Program-made: the position numbers and the translations under genes
Source of the DNA: Bacteroidales bacterium
GTDB lineage: Bacteria > Bacteroidota > Bacteroidia > Bacteroidales > UBA932
Direction: 5' to 3'
Length of the DNA stretch: 64,000 nt
NCBI GenBank assembly: GCA_020026275.1
Contig: JAHHQQ010000001.1
Span: forward strand, 1-64,000
The notes under the pieces: generated by a model
Seen by the model: the letters and a program-made list of their open reading frames with translations, nothing else
The model's database searches: none
Told to the model about the DNA's origin: nothing
Shown here: in pieces, positions 17,456 through 24,946 of the stretch
Position numbering within the stretch: position 1 is the stretch's first letter
Layout: each line of letters starts with the position of its first letter

Positions 17456-18604
17456 ATGAGAAGAAGAGATTTTCTGAAAACAGCTACCATGGCAGCGGCA
17501 GGTTCCAGCATCCTTTTAAGCAATTCATGCTCCAACAAACAGAACATCATCAAGCCCTACAGCATCAACCCCCACGGTAGGGCCAAGATGAAACTGACCT
17601 TCGAACCATATGAGCTGCAACTCAAACATGTCTTCACAGTAGCCACCTACTCCCGCAAAACAACCCCCGATGTCCAAGTGAAAATTGAATATGATGGGTT
17701 CACCGGATACGGAGAAGCTTCCATGCCTCCATACCTTGGCCAAACAGTAGAAAGTGTCTGTAACTTTCTGAAGAAAGTGGACCTGAGTCAATTCAGCAAT
17801 CCCTTCAACCTGGAGGATATTCTTTCTTACGTGGACAGTTTGTCCGACGGAGACAGCGCAGCGAAAGCGGCAGTGGATATTGCCCTTCACGACCTTGTAG
17901 GGCAGCTCATGGGGCAGCCTTGGTATCGGATCTGGGGGCTGGACCCATTGAAAGCGCCAGACACCACCTTTACCATTGGAATTGACACACCGGACGTCAT
18001 CCGTGAGAAGACCAAAGAATGTGCAAACCTGTTCAATATTCTGAAAGTAAAAGTCGGAAGAGAAAATGACAAGGAAATGATTGAAACCATCCGGGAAATA
18101 ACGGATCTTCCGATTGCAGTGGATGCCAACCAAGGCTGGAAAGACAGAGAAAAGGCCCTGGATGAAATCTTCTGGCTCCAAGAGAAAGGAATTGTCATGG
18201 TGGAGCAGCCGATGCCTGGCAACCAGCTGGATGACATCGCCTGGATCACCGAACGCAGTCCGCTTCCTATCTTTGCAGATGAAGGAATACAGCGTCTCAA
18301 AGACATTCCACGCATCAAGGGAGCCTATACTGGTATCAATATCAAGTTGATGAAATGCACCGGCATGAGAGAAGCCTGGAAGATGCTGAACTATGCGAGG
18401 GCAGAAGGCATGAAAGTGATGATCGGCTGTATGACAGAGACCTCCTGTGCTGTATCCGCCGCCGCCCAGCTTTCTCCTGCTGTCGATTTCGCCGACCTGG
18501 ACGGAAACCTTCTCATCGCCAATGACCTGTATGAAGGCATGACTGTGGTAAACGGAAAAATCACCCTGCCGGACAGACCGGGTATCGGCCTGAAGAAACT
18601 ATAA
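17456..18604 (+). CDS. Dipeptide epimerase of the enolase superfamily, Tat-exported
   Basis: Members of this group epimerise L-Ala-D/L-Glu or related dipeptides released from peptidoglycan. The 382-residue protein starts with a twin-arginine signal (MRRRDFLKTATMAAAGSS), followed by LSNSC, which may be a lipobox, so it should be exported folded. The enolase-superfamily catalytic pattern is complete: KVKVG (KxK, about residue 200), VDANQGW, MVEQP and FADEG as the three metal-binding acidic residues, and NIKLMKCTG with the second acid/base Lys. The next gene, 34 bases downstream, is a transglutaminase-like lipoprotein, suggesting they act together on wall peptides outside the cytoplasm. Exact dipeptide specificity cannot be read. 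Confidence 0.9.
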   Translation: MRRRDFLKTATMAAAGSSILLSNSCSNKQNIIKPYSINPHGRAKMKLTFEPYELQLKHVFTVATYSRKTTPDVQVKIEYDGFTGYGEASMPPYLGQTVESVCNFLKKVDLSQFSNPFNLEDILSYVDSLSDGDSAAKAAVDIALHDLVGQLMGQPWYRIWGLDPLKAPDTTFTIGIDTPDVIREKTKECANLFNILKVKVGRENDKEMIETIREITDLPIAVDANQGWKDREKALDEIFWLQEKGIVMVEQPMPGNQLDDIAWITERSPLPIFADEGIQRLKDIPRIKGAYTGINIKLMKCTGMREAWKMLNYARAEGMKVMIGCMTETSCAVSAAAQLSPAVDFADLDGNLLIANDLYEGMTVVNGKITLPDRPGIGLKKL

Positions 18605-18638
18605 CTGTCAAATCTCAAAACAACATATATTATTGACA

Positions 18639-20012
18639 ATGAGAAAATTACTATTGATTGGAGCCAGTCTTTTCCTGGCTCTTTCCTGCCAGCCGAAATA
18701 TTCATGGGAGAATGATCTCCATGGAAGACTGCTACGGGATTTCAACAAGACAAGAGAAGACGTCAAAACCTATATCCAGAAATACATTCCTCAGGTAACG
18801 GAAGACCAGATTGACCAATGGACCACTTCTGGCGAACTGGAATCAATGGAACTGGATGGAAAGCGTCTCTATTTCCACAATGCCGGCCCGAACCTCTTCC
18901 GCATCAACGACGAATGCCGCCAGATCAAAGAAGAGAAGGACGGAACCGCCAATCCGGAAAGGAAGCCGATGGGAAAAACAGACGAGGCCATCGCCAAGAA
19001 CATTCCTGAAGTGCTTTCCAGCGAGGAAGTACTGACCGCCCCTAAACGGATGAGAGTGAAATATACCATCCGTGTCCACGAAAATGTCGTTCCGGAAGGA
19101 AAGACCGTCCGCTGCTGGATGCCTTATCCAAGGACAGACATTGCCAGACAGCAGGACGTCAAATTCCTGGGTGCAAGCTGCAAAGTGGATGCACTCAACT
19201 ATTTCCAGACCCAGAGTGCCGATTCTGACCTGATCCAGTTCGCAGACAAAGACTGTCCACACAGCACTCTCTACATGGAAGCGCAGGCCATCAAGGATTT
19301 TCCAATCGTTTTCCAGGAAGAATTTGAATACACCTCCTATGCGGAATCCCATCGCAATCTGGAGCAACGGGTTCGCCCTTACAACAAAGAAAGCGAACTC
19401 TACCGGAAATACACCCAGGAAAGGGAGAAGCACATCCGCTTCACCCCTCGAATCAAGGCCATCGCTGATTCGCTGACCGCTGGAATCAAAAACCCTTATC
19501 TCCAGGCAAAAGCCCTCTTCACTTGGGTAAATGACAATTTCCCTTGGGCATCAGCCAGAGAATACTCCACCATTGAAAACATTCCGGAGTATGTTCTTGC
19601 CGGCAAACACGGCGACTGCGGTCAGGTCACTCTCCTCTTTGTCACTATGTGCCGCTACAAAGGCATTCCTGCTCATTTCCAGAGCGGATTCATGATGCAT
19701 CCGAGAGCTTGGAACCTGCATGACTGGGGAGAAATCTACTTTGAAGGGGTCGGCTGGGTACCAGTGGACCAGTCTTTCGGCATTCCGACTTGTCTAGGTC
19801 TGGATACCTGTACGGACGAAGATTACTTCTTTTTGGGAGGTATCGACTCCTGGAGAATGGTCGTGAACCAGGATTTCGGCTGTCCGCTCAGCCCGACCAA
19901 GAAATATCCAAGAAGTGAAACCGTGGACTTCCAGAGAGGAGAAGTCGAATGGGAAGGTGGAAACCTCTATTTCGGCTGCTGGGATTGGGATTTGGAGGTC
20001 ACCTACCTGTAA
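18639..20012 (+). CDS. Transglutaminase-like (papain-fold) lipoprotein
   Basis: The 457-residue protein begins with a lipoprotein signal (LFLALSC, Cys at about 19). A transglutaminase-like domain occupies the second half, with the Cys-His-Asp triad visible as HGDCGQ, NLHDWGE and VPVDQS (about residues 325-380). Such domains usually act as peptidases or amidases rather than cross-linkers. The N-terminal half has no recognised family. ATG 18639 (MRKLLL) was preferred to an in-frame TTG at 18633. Adjacent to the dipeptide epimerase, it probably cleaves peptidoglycan-type peptides to supply dipeptides; this role is inferred from context. Confidence 0.85.
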   Translation: MRKLLLIGASLFLALSCQPKYSWENDLHGRLLRDFNKTREDVKTYIQKYIPQVTEDQIDQWTTSGELESMELDGKRLYFHNAGPNLFRINDECRQIKEEKDGTANPERKPMGKTDEAIAKNIPEVLSSEEVLTAPKRMRVKYTIRVHENVVPEGKTVRCWMPYPRTDIARQQDVKFLGASCKVDALNYFQTQSADSDLIQFADKDCPHSTLYMEAQAIKDFPIVFQEEFEYTSYAESHRNLEQRVRPYNKESELYRKYTQEREKHIRFTPRIKAIADSLTAGIKNPYLQAKALFTWVNDNFPWASAREYSTIENIPEYVLAGKHGDCGQVTLLFVTMCRYKGIPAHFQSGFMMHPRAWNLHDWGEIYFEGVGWVPVDQSFGIPTCLGLDTCTDEDYFFLGGIDSWRMVVNQDFGCPLSPTKKYPRSETVDFQRGEVEWEGGNLYFGCWDWDLEVTYL

Positions 20013-20018
20013 AGATAC

Positions 20019-20049
20019 GTCCGGTCTGTCCTCCAGGCCGGACTCTTTT
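20019..20049 (+). terminator. Intrinsic terminator between transglutaminase gene and ftcD
   Basis: GTCCGGTCTG (20019-20028) pairs with CAGGCCGGAC (20034-20043) through a T-G wobble and a 5-base loop, followed by TCTTTT. It lies 6 bases after the stop codon and 17 bases before ftcD, so ftcD expression would need read-through or a promoter not recognised here. Confidence 0.75.
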
Positions 20050-20065
20050 CATCTATTGACAGATT

Positions 20066-21145
20066 ATGGAAAAGATCATAGAATGTGTCCCCAACTTCAG
20101 CGAAGGATGCCGCCCGGAAATCATCCGCGCCATTGCGGAGGCAATCAGCCACCTGTCCACAGGAGAACAAGATGAATCGGTGAAAGTGCTCCACATCGAC
20201 CCGGGGAAAGCCGCCAACCGTACCGTCATCACCTTTGCAGGAAATCCGGAAGCGGTTTGTGAAGCTGCCTTCCGTGGTGCCCGAAAAGCAGCCGAACTGA
20301 TTGACATGAGACAACATCACGGCACACATCCAAGGTTAGGAGCGACGGATGTCCTGCCGCTGGTTCCGGTATCCGGGATCTCGCTGGACGAATGCAAGGA
20401 ACTCGCCAGAAATCTGGCGAGGAGACTCTATGAAGAACTGGGAATCCCCTGCTACTGTTATGAAGCGGCAGCCTTCCAACCTGACCGGAAGAATCTGGCT
20501 GTCTGCCGGGCAGGAGAATATGAGGGGCTCCGGAACAAGATGGAAACTGCCGGGAAGAGACCCGATTTCGGTCCGTCCGAATGGACGGAAATGGCAGCGA
20601 AAGCCGGCGCAACCAATGTGGGAGCGCGCAATTTCCTGATTGCGGTCAACTTCAACCTCAATTCACGCTCCACAGAAACAGCACAGGAGATTGCCTGTGA
20701 TGTCCGGGAAAAAGGAAGAAAGCTCCTTGTGGACGGAGAAGTACAGAAAGACGAAGAAGGAAAGACCTTGTGGCAGCCGGGCAAACTGAAAGGATGCAAA
20801 GCCATCGGCTGGTACATTGAAGAATACGGCAAGGCGCAGGTTTCCATGAATATCACTGACGTGAACGCCACGTCCCTGCACAAAGCCTATGAGACGGTCT
20901 GTGAATCCGCTCACCAAAGAGGACAGGAAATTACAGGAACGGAAATCATCGGACTGGTTCCAAAAGCAGTCCTGCTCGATGCTGGCCGACATTTCCATAA
21001 AAAGAAGGCTTCCATGGAAAATTCCAAAGAAGCCGTACATTTTCCGACGGAAGAGCAACTGATCCAGCTGGCCATTGATGAAATGCATCTGGACGAGCTC
21101 TGTCCTTTTGTTCCTCAACAGAGGATCATAGAATATCTACTTTGA
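20066..21145 (+). CDS. ftcD: Glutamate formimidoyltransferase
   Basis: FtcD transfers the formimino group of N-formimino-glutamate to tetrahydrofolate, a late step of histidine degradation. The 359-residue protein is the monofunctional transferase (no cyclodeaminase domain). The N-terminal signature IECVPNFSEG and the central HHGTHPRLGATDVLPLVP (about residues 89-106) are clear, as is NVGARNFLIAVNFNL. No hutH, hutU or hutI lies in the window, so the pathway must be encoded elsewhere, or this protein serves folate one-carbon balance on its own. Its 3' end overlaps the convergent mscL by 9 bases. Confidence 0.95.
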   Translation: MEKIIECVPNFSEGCRPEIIRAIAEAISHLSTGEQDESVKVLHIDPGKAANRTVITFAGNPEAVCEAAFRGARKAAELIDMRQHHGTHPRLGATDVLPLVPVSGISLDECKELARNLARRLYEELGIPCYCYEAAAFQPDRKNLAVCRAGEYEGLRNKMETAGKRPDFGPSEWTEMAAKAGATNVGARNFLIAVNFNLNSRSTETAQEIACDVREKGRKLLVDGEVQKDEEGKTLWQPGKLKGCKAIGWYIEEYGKAQVSMNITDVNATSLHKAYETVCESAHQRGQEITGTEIIGLVPKAVLLDAGRHFHKKKASMENSKEAVHFPTEEQLIQLAIDEMHLDELCPFVPQQRIIEYLL

Positions 21146-21646
21146 TTGTGCCTTGAGCAGATCACGGATTTCCTTGAGCAGTTCTGTATTGGCATCCACA
21201 GCAGCAGCGGCTGATGCAGCCTCTTCTGCTTTCTTTGCCTCTTCCACTGCCTTGGCTTCCGCAGCCACCTTGCCAGCAGCTTCAACAGCCTCCTTCTCTT
21301 CCTTCTTGCCTAATTCCTTTGCCTTGTTCAAAGCCTTGATTACCAAAAAGATTGAGAATGAAATGATGAGAAAATCCAAAGTGACCTGGATAAAATTGCC
21401 ATAATTGATAGTCAACTGCGGTGTCACAACATTGGCATCCACATCTAATACTGCCTTACGGATAACCCATTTCCATTCTGTAAAGTTGACACCTCCTGCA
21501 ACAAGACTGACTGCAGGCATGATAATGTCCCCTACCAGAGAACTGACAATTTTTCCAAAAGCCCCACCAATGATGATACCGACTGCCATATCAACGACAT
21601 TGCCTTTTATGGCGAAACTCTTGAATTCTTGTATAAATTTAGACAT
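21137..21646 (-). CDS. mscL: Large-conductance mechanosensitive channel MscL
   Basis: MscL opens under membrane tension to release solutes during osmotic downshock. The 169-residue protein has TM1 (VVDMAVGIIIGGAFGKIVSSLVGDIIMP, about residues 16-43) and TM2 (FLIISFSIFLVIKALN, about residues 92-107). Its C-terminal tail is longer than usual, rich in Ala/Glu/Lys (about residues 113-169), and likely a coiled-coil bundle. ATG 21646 matches the family start (MSKFIQEFKSFAIKGN); a 13-residue upstream extension was rejected. A TAnnTTTG box lies just upstream. Confidence 0.95.
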   Translation of the reverse strand: MSKFIQEFKSFAIKGNVVDMAVGIIIGGAFGKIVSSLVGDIIMPAVSLVAGGVNFTEWKWVIRKAVLDVDANVVTPQLTINYGNFIQVTLDFLIISFSIFLVIKALNKAKELGKKEEKEAVEAAGKVAAEAKAVEEAKKAEEAASAAAAVDANTELLKEIRDLLKAQSK

Positions 21647-21672
21647 AATAGGATAAATTTTAGTGACTAGAA

Positions 21673-21680
21673 CAAATTTA
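21673..21680 (-). promoter_or_regulatory. Putative -7 promoter element of mscL
   Basis: Read on the minus strand this is TAAATTTG, a full match to TAnnTTTG, about 27 bases before the mscL ATG. No good -33 TTTG was found at the expected distance, so support is partial. Confidence 0.45.
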
Positions 21681-21709
21681 GTCAAACTACTCTAAAAGAG
21701 AACATAAAA

Positions 21710-22573
21710 TCAACAATTTATCTTCCTGAAAATATCGTGAAGCACCTCGGAACAGCGGCAGTGCGGAAAATACTCAATGATGGATTTTCCCTGTACCTGC
21801 GCATCCACCATCACTTTGTCAAAAGGCAACCTGCCAATGACAGGAAGACCGGCTGCCGCACACCAATCCTCAATGGCCCGGGTATTGGAAGGACAGATGT
21901 CGTATTTGTTGATGACAACAGCCATCCGGCCGCCTCGATGATGCGCAACGGAGAAGATCCGTTCCATATCGGACATTCCCGACACCGTCGGTTCACAGAC
22001 CAGCAGAGTACGGTCCATTCCGATGAGGGTGGACAGGACCGGGCAACCGATTCCAGGAGGTCCGTCCAGAATCTGAAGAGCGGTTCCTGACTTTTCCATG
22101 ACCAGATCGGCTATTTCCCGGATCCGGGTCACCATCTTGCCTGAATTGTCATCGCCCGGACGCATTTCCCCGTGGATCATCGTTCCTCCGGCAAAGCGGC
22201 TCGTATAAATCTTGCTCCCGGCAGACACCTCCAGCGAGATGGCACCGACAGGACAGAGCCGTTCACACAGACCGCAGCCTTCACAGAAAAGGTCATGGAT
22301 GCGGATGCTCCCGTCAGGATTCCGTTCCAATGCCTCGTAGGAACAGTCCTGCACACATTTTCCACAACCTGTACAGACAGAAGGGTCCACCCTCAGAACC
22401 GTTCCGGAGGCAAAGTCCTCCGAACAGATCACCTCATGAGGGAACAGCAGCGGCAGATTGGATGCATCCACATCACAATCCACTGCCACGACCTGCTCCG
22501 CAAGTGAAACCAAAGCCGCCGTCACACTCGACTTTCCGCTTCCTCCTTTACCGCTTACAACTGCAATTTTCAT
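21710..22573 (-). CDS. MinD/Mrp-superfamily ATPase with inserted 2[4Fe-4S] ferredoxin domain (second copy)
   Basis: This 287-residue P-loop ATPase has the deviant Walker A KGGSGKSS near residue 9. Between the first strands and the rest of the ATPase lies an inserted ferredoxin domain with two CxxCxxCxxxC clusters (CTGCGKCVQDC, about residue 67; CEGCGLCERLC, about residue 97). Such proteins occur in anaerobes next to NifX-like genes and are thought to handle metal clusters or redox-linked assembly; in Desulfovibrio, relatives form the orange-protein (ORP) complex. It overlaps the upstream paralogue by 26 bases. ATG 22573 gives the canonical MKIAVVSGKGG start; the longer frame was rejected. Substrate unknown. 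Confidence 0.88.
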   Translation of the reverse strand: MKIAVVSGKGGSGKSSVTAALVSLAEQVVAVDCDVDASNLPLLFPHEVICSEDFASGTVLRVDPSVCTGCGKCVQDCSYEALERNPDGSIRIHDLFCEGCGLCERLCPVGAISLEVSAGSKIYTSRFAGGTMIHGEMRPGDDNSGKMVTRIREIADLVMEKSGTALQILDGPPGIGCPVLSTLIGMDRTLLVCEPTVSGMSDMERIFSVAHHRGGRMAVVINKYDICPSNTRAIEDWCAAAGLPVIGRLPFDKVMVDAQVQGKSIIEYFPHCRCSEVLHDIFRKINC

Positions 22574-23441
22574 ATTCTGAAATCCGATCAAGCATTGTTT
22601 CAAACAAAGAATTTACAGACGGAATGTCTTTTACCGCCAGCCGTCCTTCTGCATAGGTCGCCGCAATCTCCTGGGAATACGGAATTTCCGCCAGCACGGG
22701 AATCTGTTCTTCCGCCAGCCAATCAGACAAATCTGAGATTCCGATATCCGCTCTATTGACAACGACACAGAAAGCCTTTCCCATCTCTCTCAAGATACGG
22801 ACCGTCTGCCGAAGATCGCTCAAACCGAAGGGGGTCGGCTCAGAGACCAGAATCACCCAATCCGCCCAGTTCACCGTATTGACGAAAGGACAGGTACTGC
22901 CCGGAGGGGCATCCAGAATAAGATAAGAGGGATTCCAAGAAAGCGCTTCACGGATTGCATGACGGATGACCGGTACGGGAGAATGTTCCCCTTCCTGCAT
23001 CTGTCCCACAATCAGATCCGGCTTCCTCTTTCCAGAAGCGAAACCCGGAAGTTCATAGAGCTGTATTCTTCCCACCGCCTTCCGGCTTTCCTGCACGGCA
23101 TGGAAAGGACATTCGAGAATACAGGCACCACAGCCATGACAAAAATCTTCATGCACCTTCACATAATGAAGTGAAGGCAGGCAGGTGATGGCATTGAAGC
23201 GGCAATTCCGAGAGCACTGGCCACAGAACCGGCACAGATCCGGATCCACCACCGGGCAGATGACCTCCGTCGGTTTCTCTTCCAGAAGGCTGCCCGGCAA
23301 GAACAGTGCATCGTCTGGCACTTCCGCATCGCAATCGACCATCATGGCCTCCTTGCCTGCTTGTCTCAGGGCCACAAATAGATTGGTCGAGAAAAAAGTT
23401 TTTCCCGTCCCTCCCTTACCGCTTGCAACCGCAATCTTCAT
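22548..23441 (-). CDS. MinD/Mrp-superfamily ATPase with inserted 2[4Fe-4S] ferredoxin domain (first copy)
   Basis: The 297-residue protein is a paralogue of the downstream gene with the same plan: deviant Walker A (SGKGGTGKTFF, about residues 7-17), two ferredoxin cysteine clusters (CRFCGQCSRNC and CHGCGACILEC, about residues 71-110), then the ATPase remainder with LILDAPPGSTCP as a switch/Walker B region. Its ATG shares one base with the stop codon of the preceding NifX-like gene (TGATG), indicating translational coupling. The two ATPases probably form a heterodimer, by analogy with ORP clusters of sulfate reducers; this is inference. Confidence 0.88.
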   Translation of the reverse strand: MKIAVASGKGGTGKTFFSTNLFVALRQAGKEAMMVDCDAEVPDDALFLPGSLLEEKPTEVICPVVDPDLCRFCGQCSRNCRFNAITCLPSLHYVKVHEDFCHGCGACILECPFHAVQESRKAVGRIQLYELPGFASGKRKPDLIVGQMQEGEHSPVPVIRHAIREALSWNPSYLILDAPPGSTCPFVNTVNWADWVILVSEPTPFGLSDLRQTVRILREMGKAFCVVVNRADIGISDLSDWLAEEQIPVLAEIPYSQEIAATYAEGRLAVKDIPSVNSLFETMLDRISEYENCSCKR

Positions 23442-23779
23442 CAGTGATCACAAGAATTGGAACTGGTCTCCAATATTCCTGCCAAATAGGCTTCTGCTAT
23501 ATGACGAGGCACATCATGAGGTGCTCCAACAATAACTTCAACTCCCTGCTGGGCAAACAAGTCACAAGCTTTATGTCCCATCCCTCCGGCAATGACCAAG
23601 GTTCCCCCCTGCTCTTTCACCCATTTTGGATAAAGGCCCGGTTCATGCTCCGGTGGAGTCTGGATTCGCTCTGTTACAATCTTCTTTTCCTCCACTTCTG
23701 CAAAATAAAATTGTTCACAATGTCCGAAATGTCCACTCAAAACACCTTCTGTCATTGGAATAGCGATTGTCTGTTTCAT
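23441..23779 (-). CDS. NifX/NifB-family iron-molybdenum cofactor-type protein (ORP-like), copy 2
   Basis: The 112-residue protein begins IAIPMTEGVLSGHFGHCEQF, the usual start of the dinitrogenase iron-molybdenum cofactor family, and contains LVIAGGMGHKACDLFAQQGVEVIVG, the conserved GGMG core (about residues 64-88). These small proteins can bind metal-sulfur clusters; no nitrogenase genes are present, so a nitrogen-fixation role is unlikely. It lies between the other NifX-like gene and the ferredoxin-ATPases, and its stop overlaps the next start. His/Cys residues at the C-terminus (SNSCDH) could add a metal ligand. Confidence 0.88.
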   Translation of the reverse strand: MKQTIAIPMTEGVLSGHFGHCEQFYFAEVEEKKIVTERIQTPPEHEPGLYPKWVKEQGGTLVIAGGMGHKACDLFAQQGVEVIVGAPHDVPRHIAEAYLAGILETSSNSCDH

Positions 23780-23804
23780 ATCTTTTCAAATTATATCAGT
23801 GTTC

Positions 23805-24116
23805 CTATTTCAAAATGCCAATCAATTCGGCAACAGTCTTTTCTTCTTTGACCATCACCATCTGGATGTTCAATTCCATCAACATCTGCTTGATCTTGGG
23901 GCCGAATTCTCCAGAAAGGATTTTGGCAACTCCTTTCCCCGCCACGACTGCTACGGCAGCCGGTCCTGCCCCTCCGTCAGCGTCCCTTGCCGTATTCTGA
24001 ACAAATTCCAATTCTGCCGTTTCCGTATCGTAAATTGCGAACCAAACACAACGGCCAAAACGCTGATCTACTATGGCATTCCTGTCATTTTCCCGACATG
24101 TAATCGCAACTTTCAT
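23805..24116 (-). CDS. NifX/NifB-family iron-molybdenum cofactor-type protein (ORP-like), copy 1
   Basis: The 103-residue protein shares the NifX fold: MKVAITCRENDRNAIVDQRFGRC at the start, GPAAVAVVAGKGVAKIL in the middle, and a C-terminal helix. It lacks the HFGHC pattern of its neighbour and has RFGRC instead, so ligand sets may differ. It sits between the DUF134 regulator (23 bases upstream) and the second NifX-like gene (25 bases downstream), within one operon. Binding of a metal-sulfur cluster is a family-based expectation, not something visible. Confidence 0.85.
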   Translation of the reverse strand: MKVAITCRENDRNAIVDQRFGRCVWFAIYDTETAELEFVQNTARDADGGAGPAAVAVVAGKGVAKILSGEFGPKIKQMLMELNIQMVMVKEEKTVAELIGILK

Positions 24117-24139
24117 AATTTATTCGTCTAAATATGTTT

Positions 24140-24619
24140 CTATTTCTTCTCATTGTCACGTTTACAACAACATTTCTTCCTTTTAGGATAAAGATGAAAA
24201 TCAGTGTCAGGCAGCACATACGGCTCCACATCATGACTTCCACAAAGTCCGCATACCACTTCATTCCCTCCTGAAACCGAAAAAATGGACTTACAGTTCT
24301 TGCAGAAATACCAGCCGCTTTCCAACTGCACACTTCCTCCCCGGATATCAATTCTCCTTCCCTCCACGAAAGCCTTGGCAATCTTCTGACGTGCACTCAT
24401 ATAAATGCGTGTATACGTAGGACGAGACACCCCCATCACTTCTGCCGCCTCACATTGAATCAGTTTCTCATAATCATTCAGACGCAAAGCTTCATATTCT
24501 TCATATGTCATAACCACTGGATTCCCATCAAGAGGCTTCGTTTGGCCACCAAAAGGATTGAAACCAGCTACAGCTGGAATAAAAGAAATTGTCCTTATTG
24601 ATTTCGGTCTTCCTTTCAT
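24140..24619 (-). CDS. DUF134 (UPF0251) DNA-binding regulator with C-terminal zinc ribbon
   Basis: The DUF134 domain has a sigma-region-4-like helix-turn-helix (CEAAEVMGVSRPTYTRIYMSARQKIAKA; roughly residues 55-82). A C-terminal zinc ribbon follows (CKNCKSIFS...CGLCGSH), then a Cys-rich lysine tail. Two starts are possible: ATG 24628 (MIVMKG, 162 residues) and ATG 24619 (MKGRPK, 159 residues). The promoter's -7 box ends at about 24639, so 24628 would leave almost no leader; 24619 is preferred. It leads the NifX/MinD operon, and a perfect palindrome inside its promoter is a plausible autoregulatory operator. Confidence 0.88.
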   Translation of the reverse strand: MKGRPKSIRTISFIPAVAGFNPFGGQTKPLDGNPVVMTYEEYEALRLNDYEKLIQCEAAEVMGVSRPTYTRIYMSARQKIAKAFVEGRRIDIRGGSVQLESGWYFCKNCKSIFSVSGGNEVVCGLCGSHDVEPYVLPDTDFHLYPKRKKCCCKRDNEKK

Positions 24620-24638
24620 AACAATCATGAACTTTTTA

Positions 24639-24670
24639 CAAAGTTATGAACAAATGTTCATAACTGCAAA
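24639..24670 (-). promoter_or_regulatory. Promoter with embedded 24-bp palindromic operator, DUF134-NifX-MinD operon
   Basis: On the minus strand, TTTG (24667-24670) and TAACTTTG (24639-24646) form a consensus Bacteroidetes promoter with a 20-base spacer. A perfect inverted repeat, AGTTATGAACA (24642-24652) and TGTTCATAACT (24655-24665) with a 2-base AT spacer, fills that spacer and overlaps the -7 box. A dimeric protein bound there would block RNA polymerase, so it reads as a repressor operator; the DUF134 protein encoded directly downstream is the obvious candidate. Confidence 0.8.
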
Positions 24671-24946
24671 ATAAACAGCATGTTTTAAACGGTGAACTAG
24701 AAATGGAAGACGGAGCCATCTACTGCTCTATCTCATCAAAAATCAATCTTCTATCATTGAATACTCCGCCACATATTGCATGACGAAACAGATTTGTTCC
24801 AAATGGAATGAAGACAACCTCAACCAGAACTTTCTACAGGCTGACATCGCCTCAAGAACAACAAGTATTGACCAAGATATCATAAACATTGAATTGTGCT
24901 GAAATTGAGAAATGAATGGCCTCTCAGCAAAAAATCCACATTCAAT
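24671..24946. other. Intergenic stretch without recognised gene
   Basis: This stretch lies between the DUF134 promoter and the 3' end of the ResB/CcsA gene. A frame on the plus strand stays open for about 68 codons to a stop at 24902, with one usable ATG at 24780 (40 residues), but it resembles no family I know and has no promoter. Short imperfect inverted repeats occur around 24890-24945 without a terminator-like T-tract on the minus strand. Confidence 0.5.

Noticed and set aside
21710..24619. Nitrogen-fixation cluster on account of NifX-like genes
   Set aside because: No nifH, nifD, nifK, nifE or nifN genes are nearby and the MinD-like ATPases carry ferredoxin inserts typical of ORP-type clusters.
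24780..24902. Open frame of 40 residues (68 codons without an ATG) on the plus strand between the DUF134 promoter and the ResB-CcsA gene
   Set aside because: It has no recognised family, promoter or ribosome site, and such a run of open codons can occur by chance in AT-rich DNA; not called as a gene.
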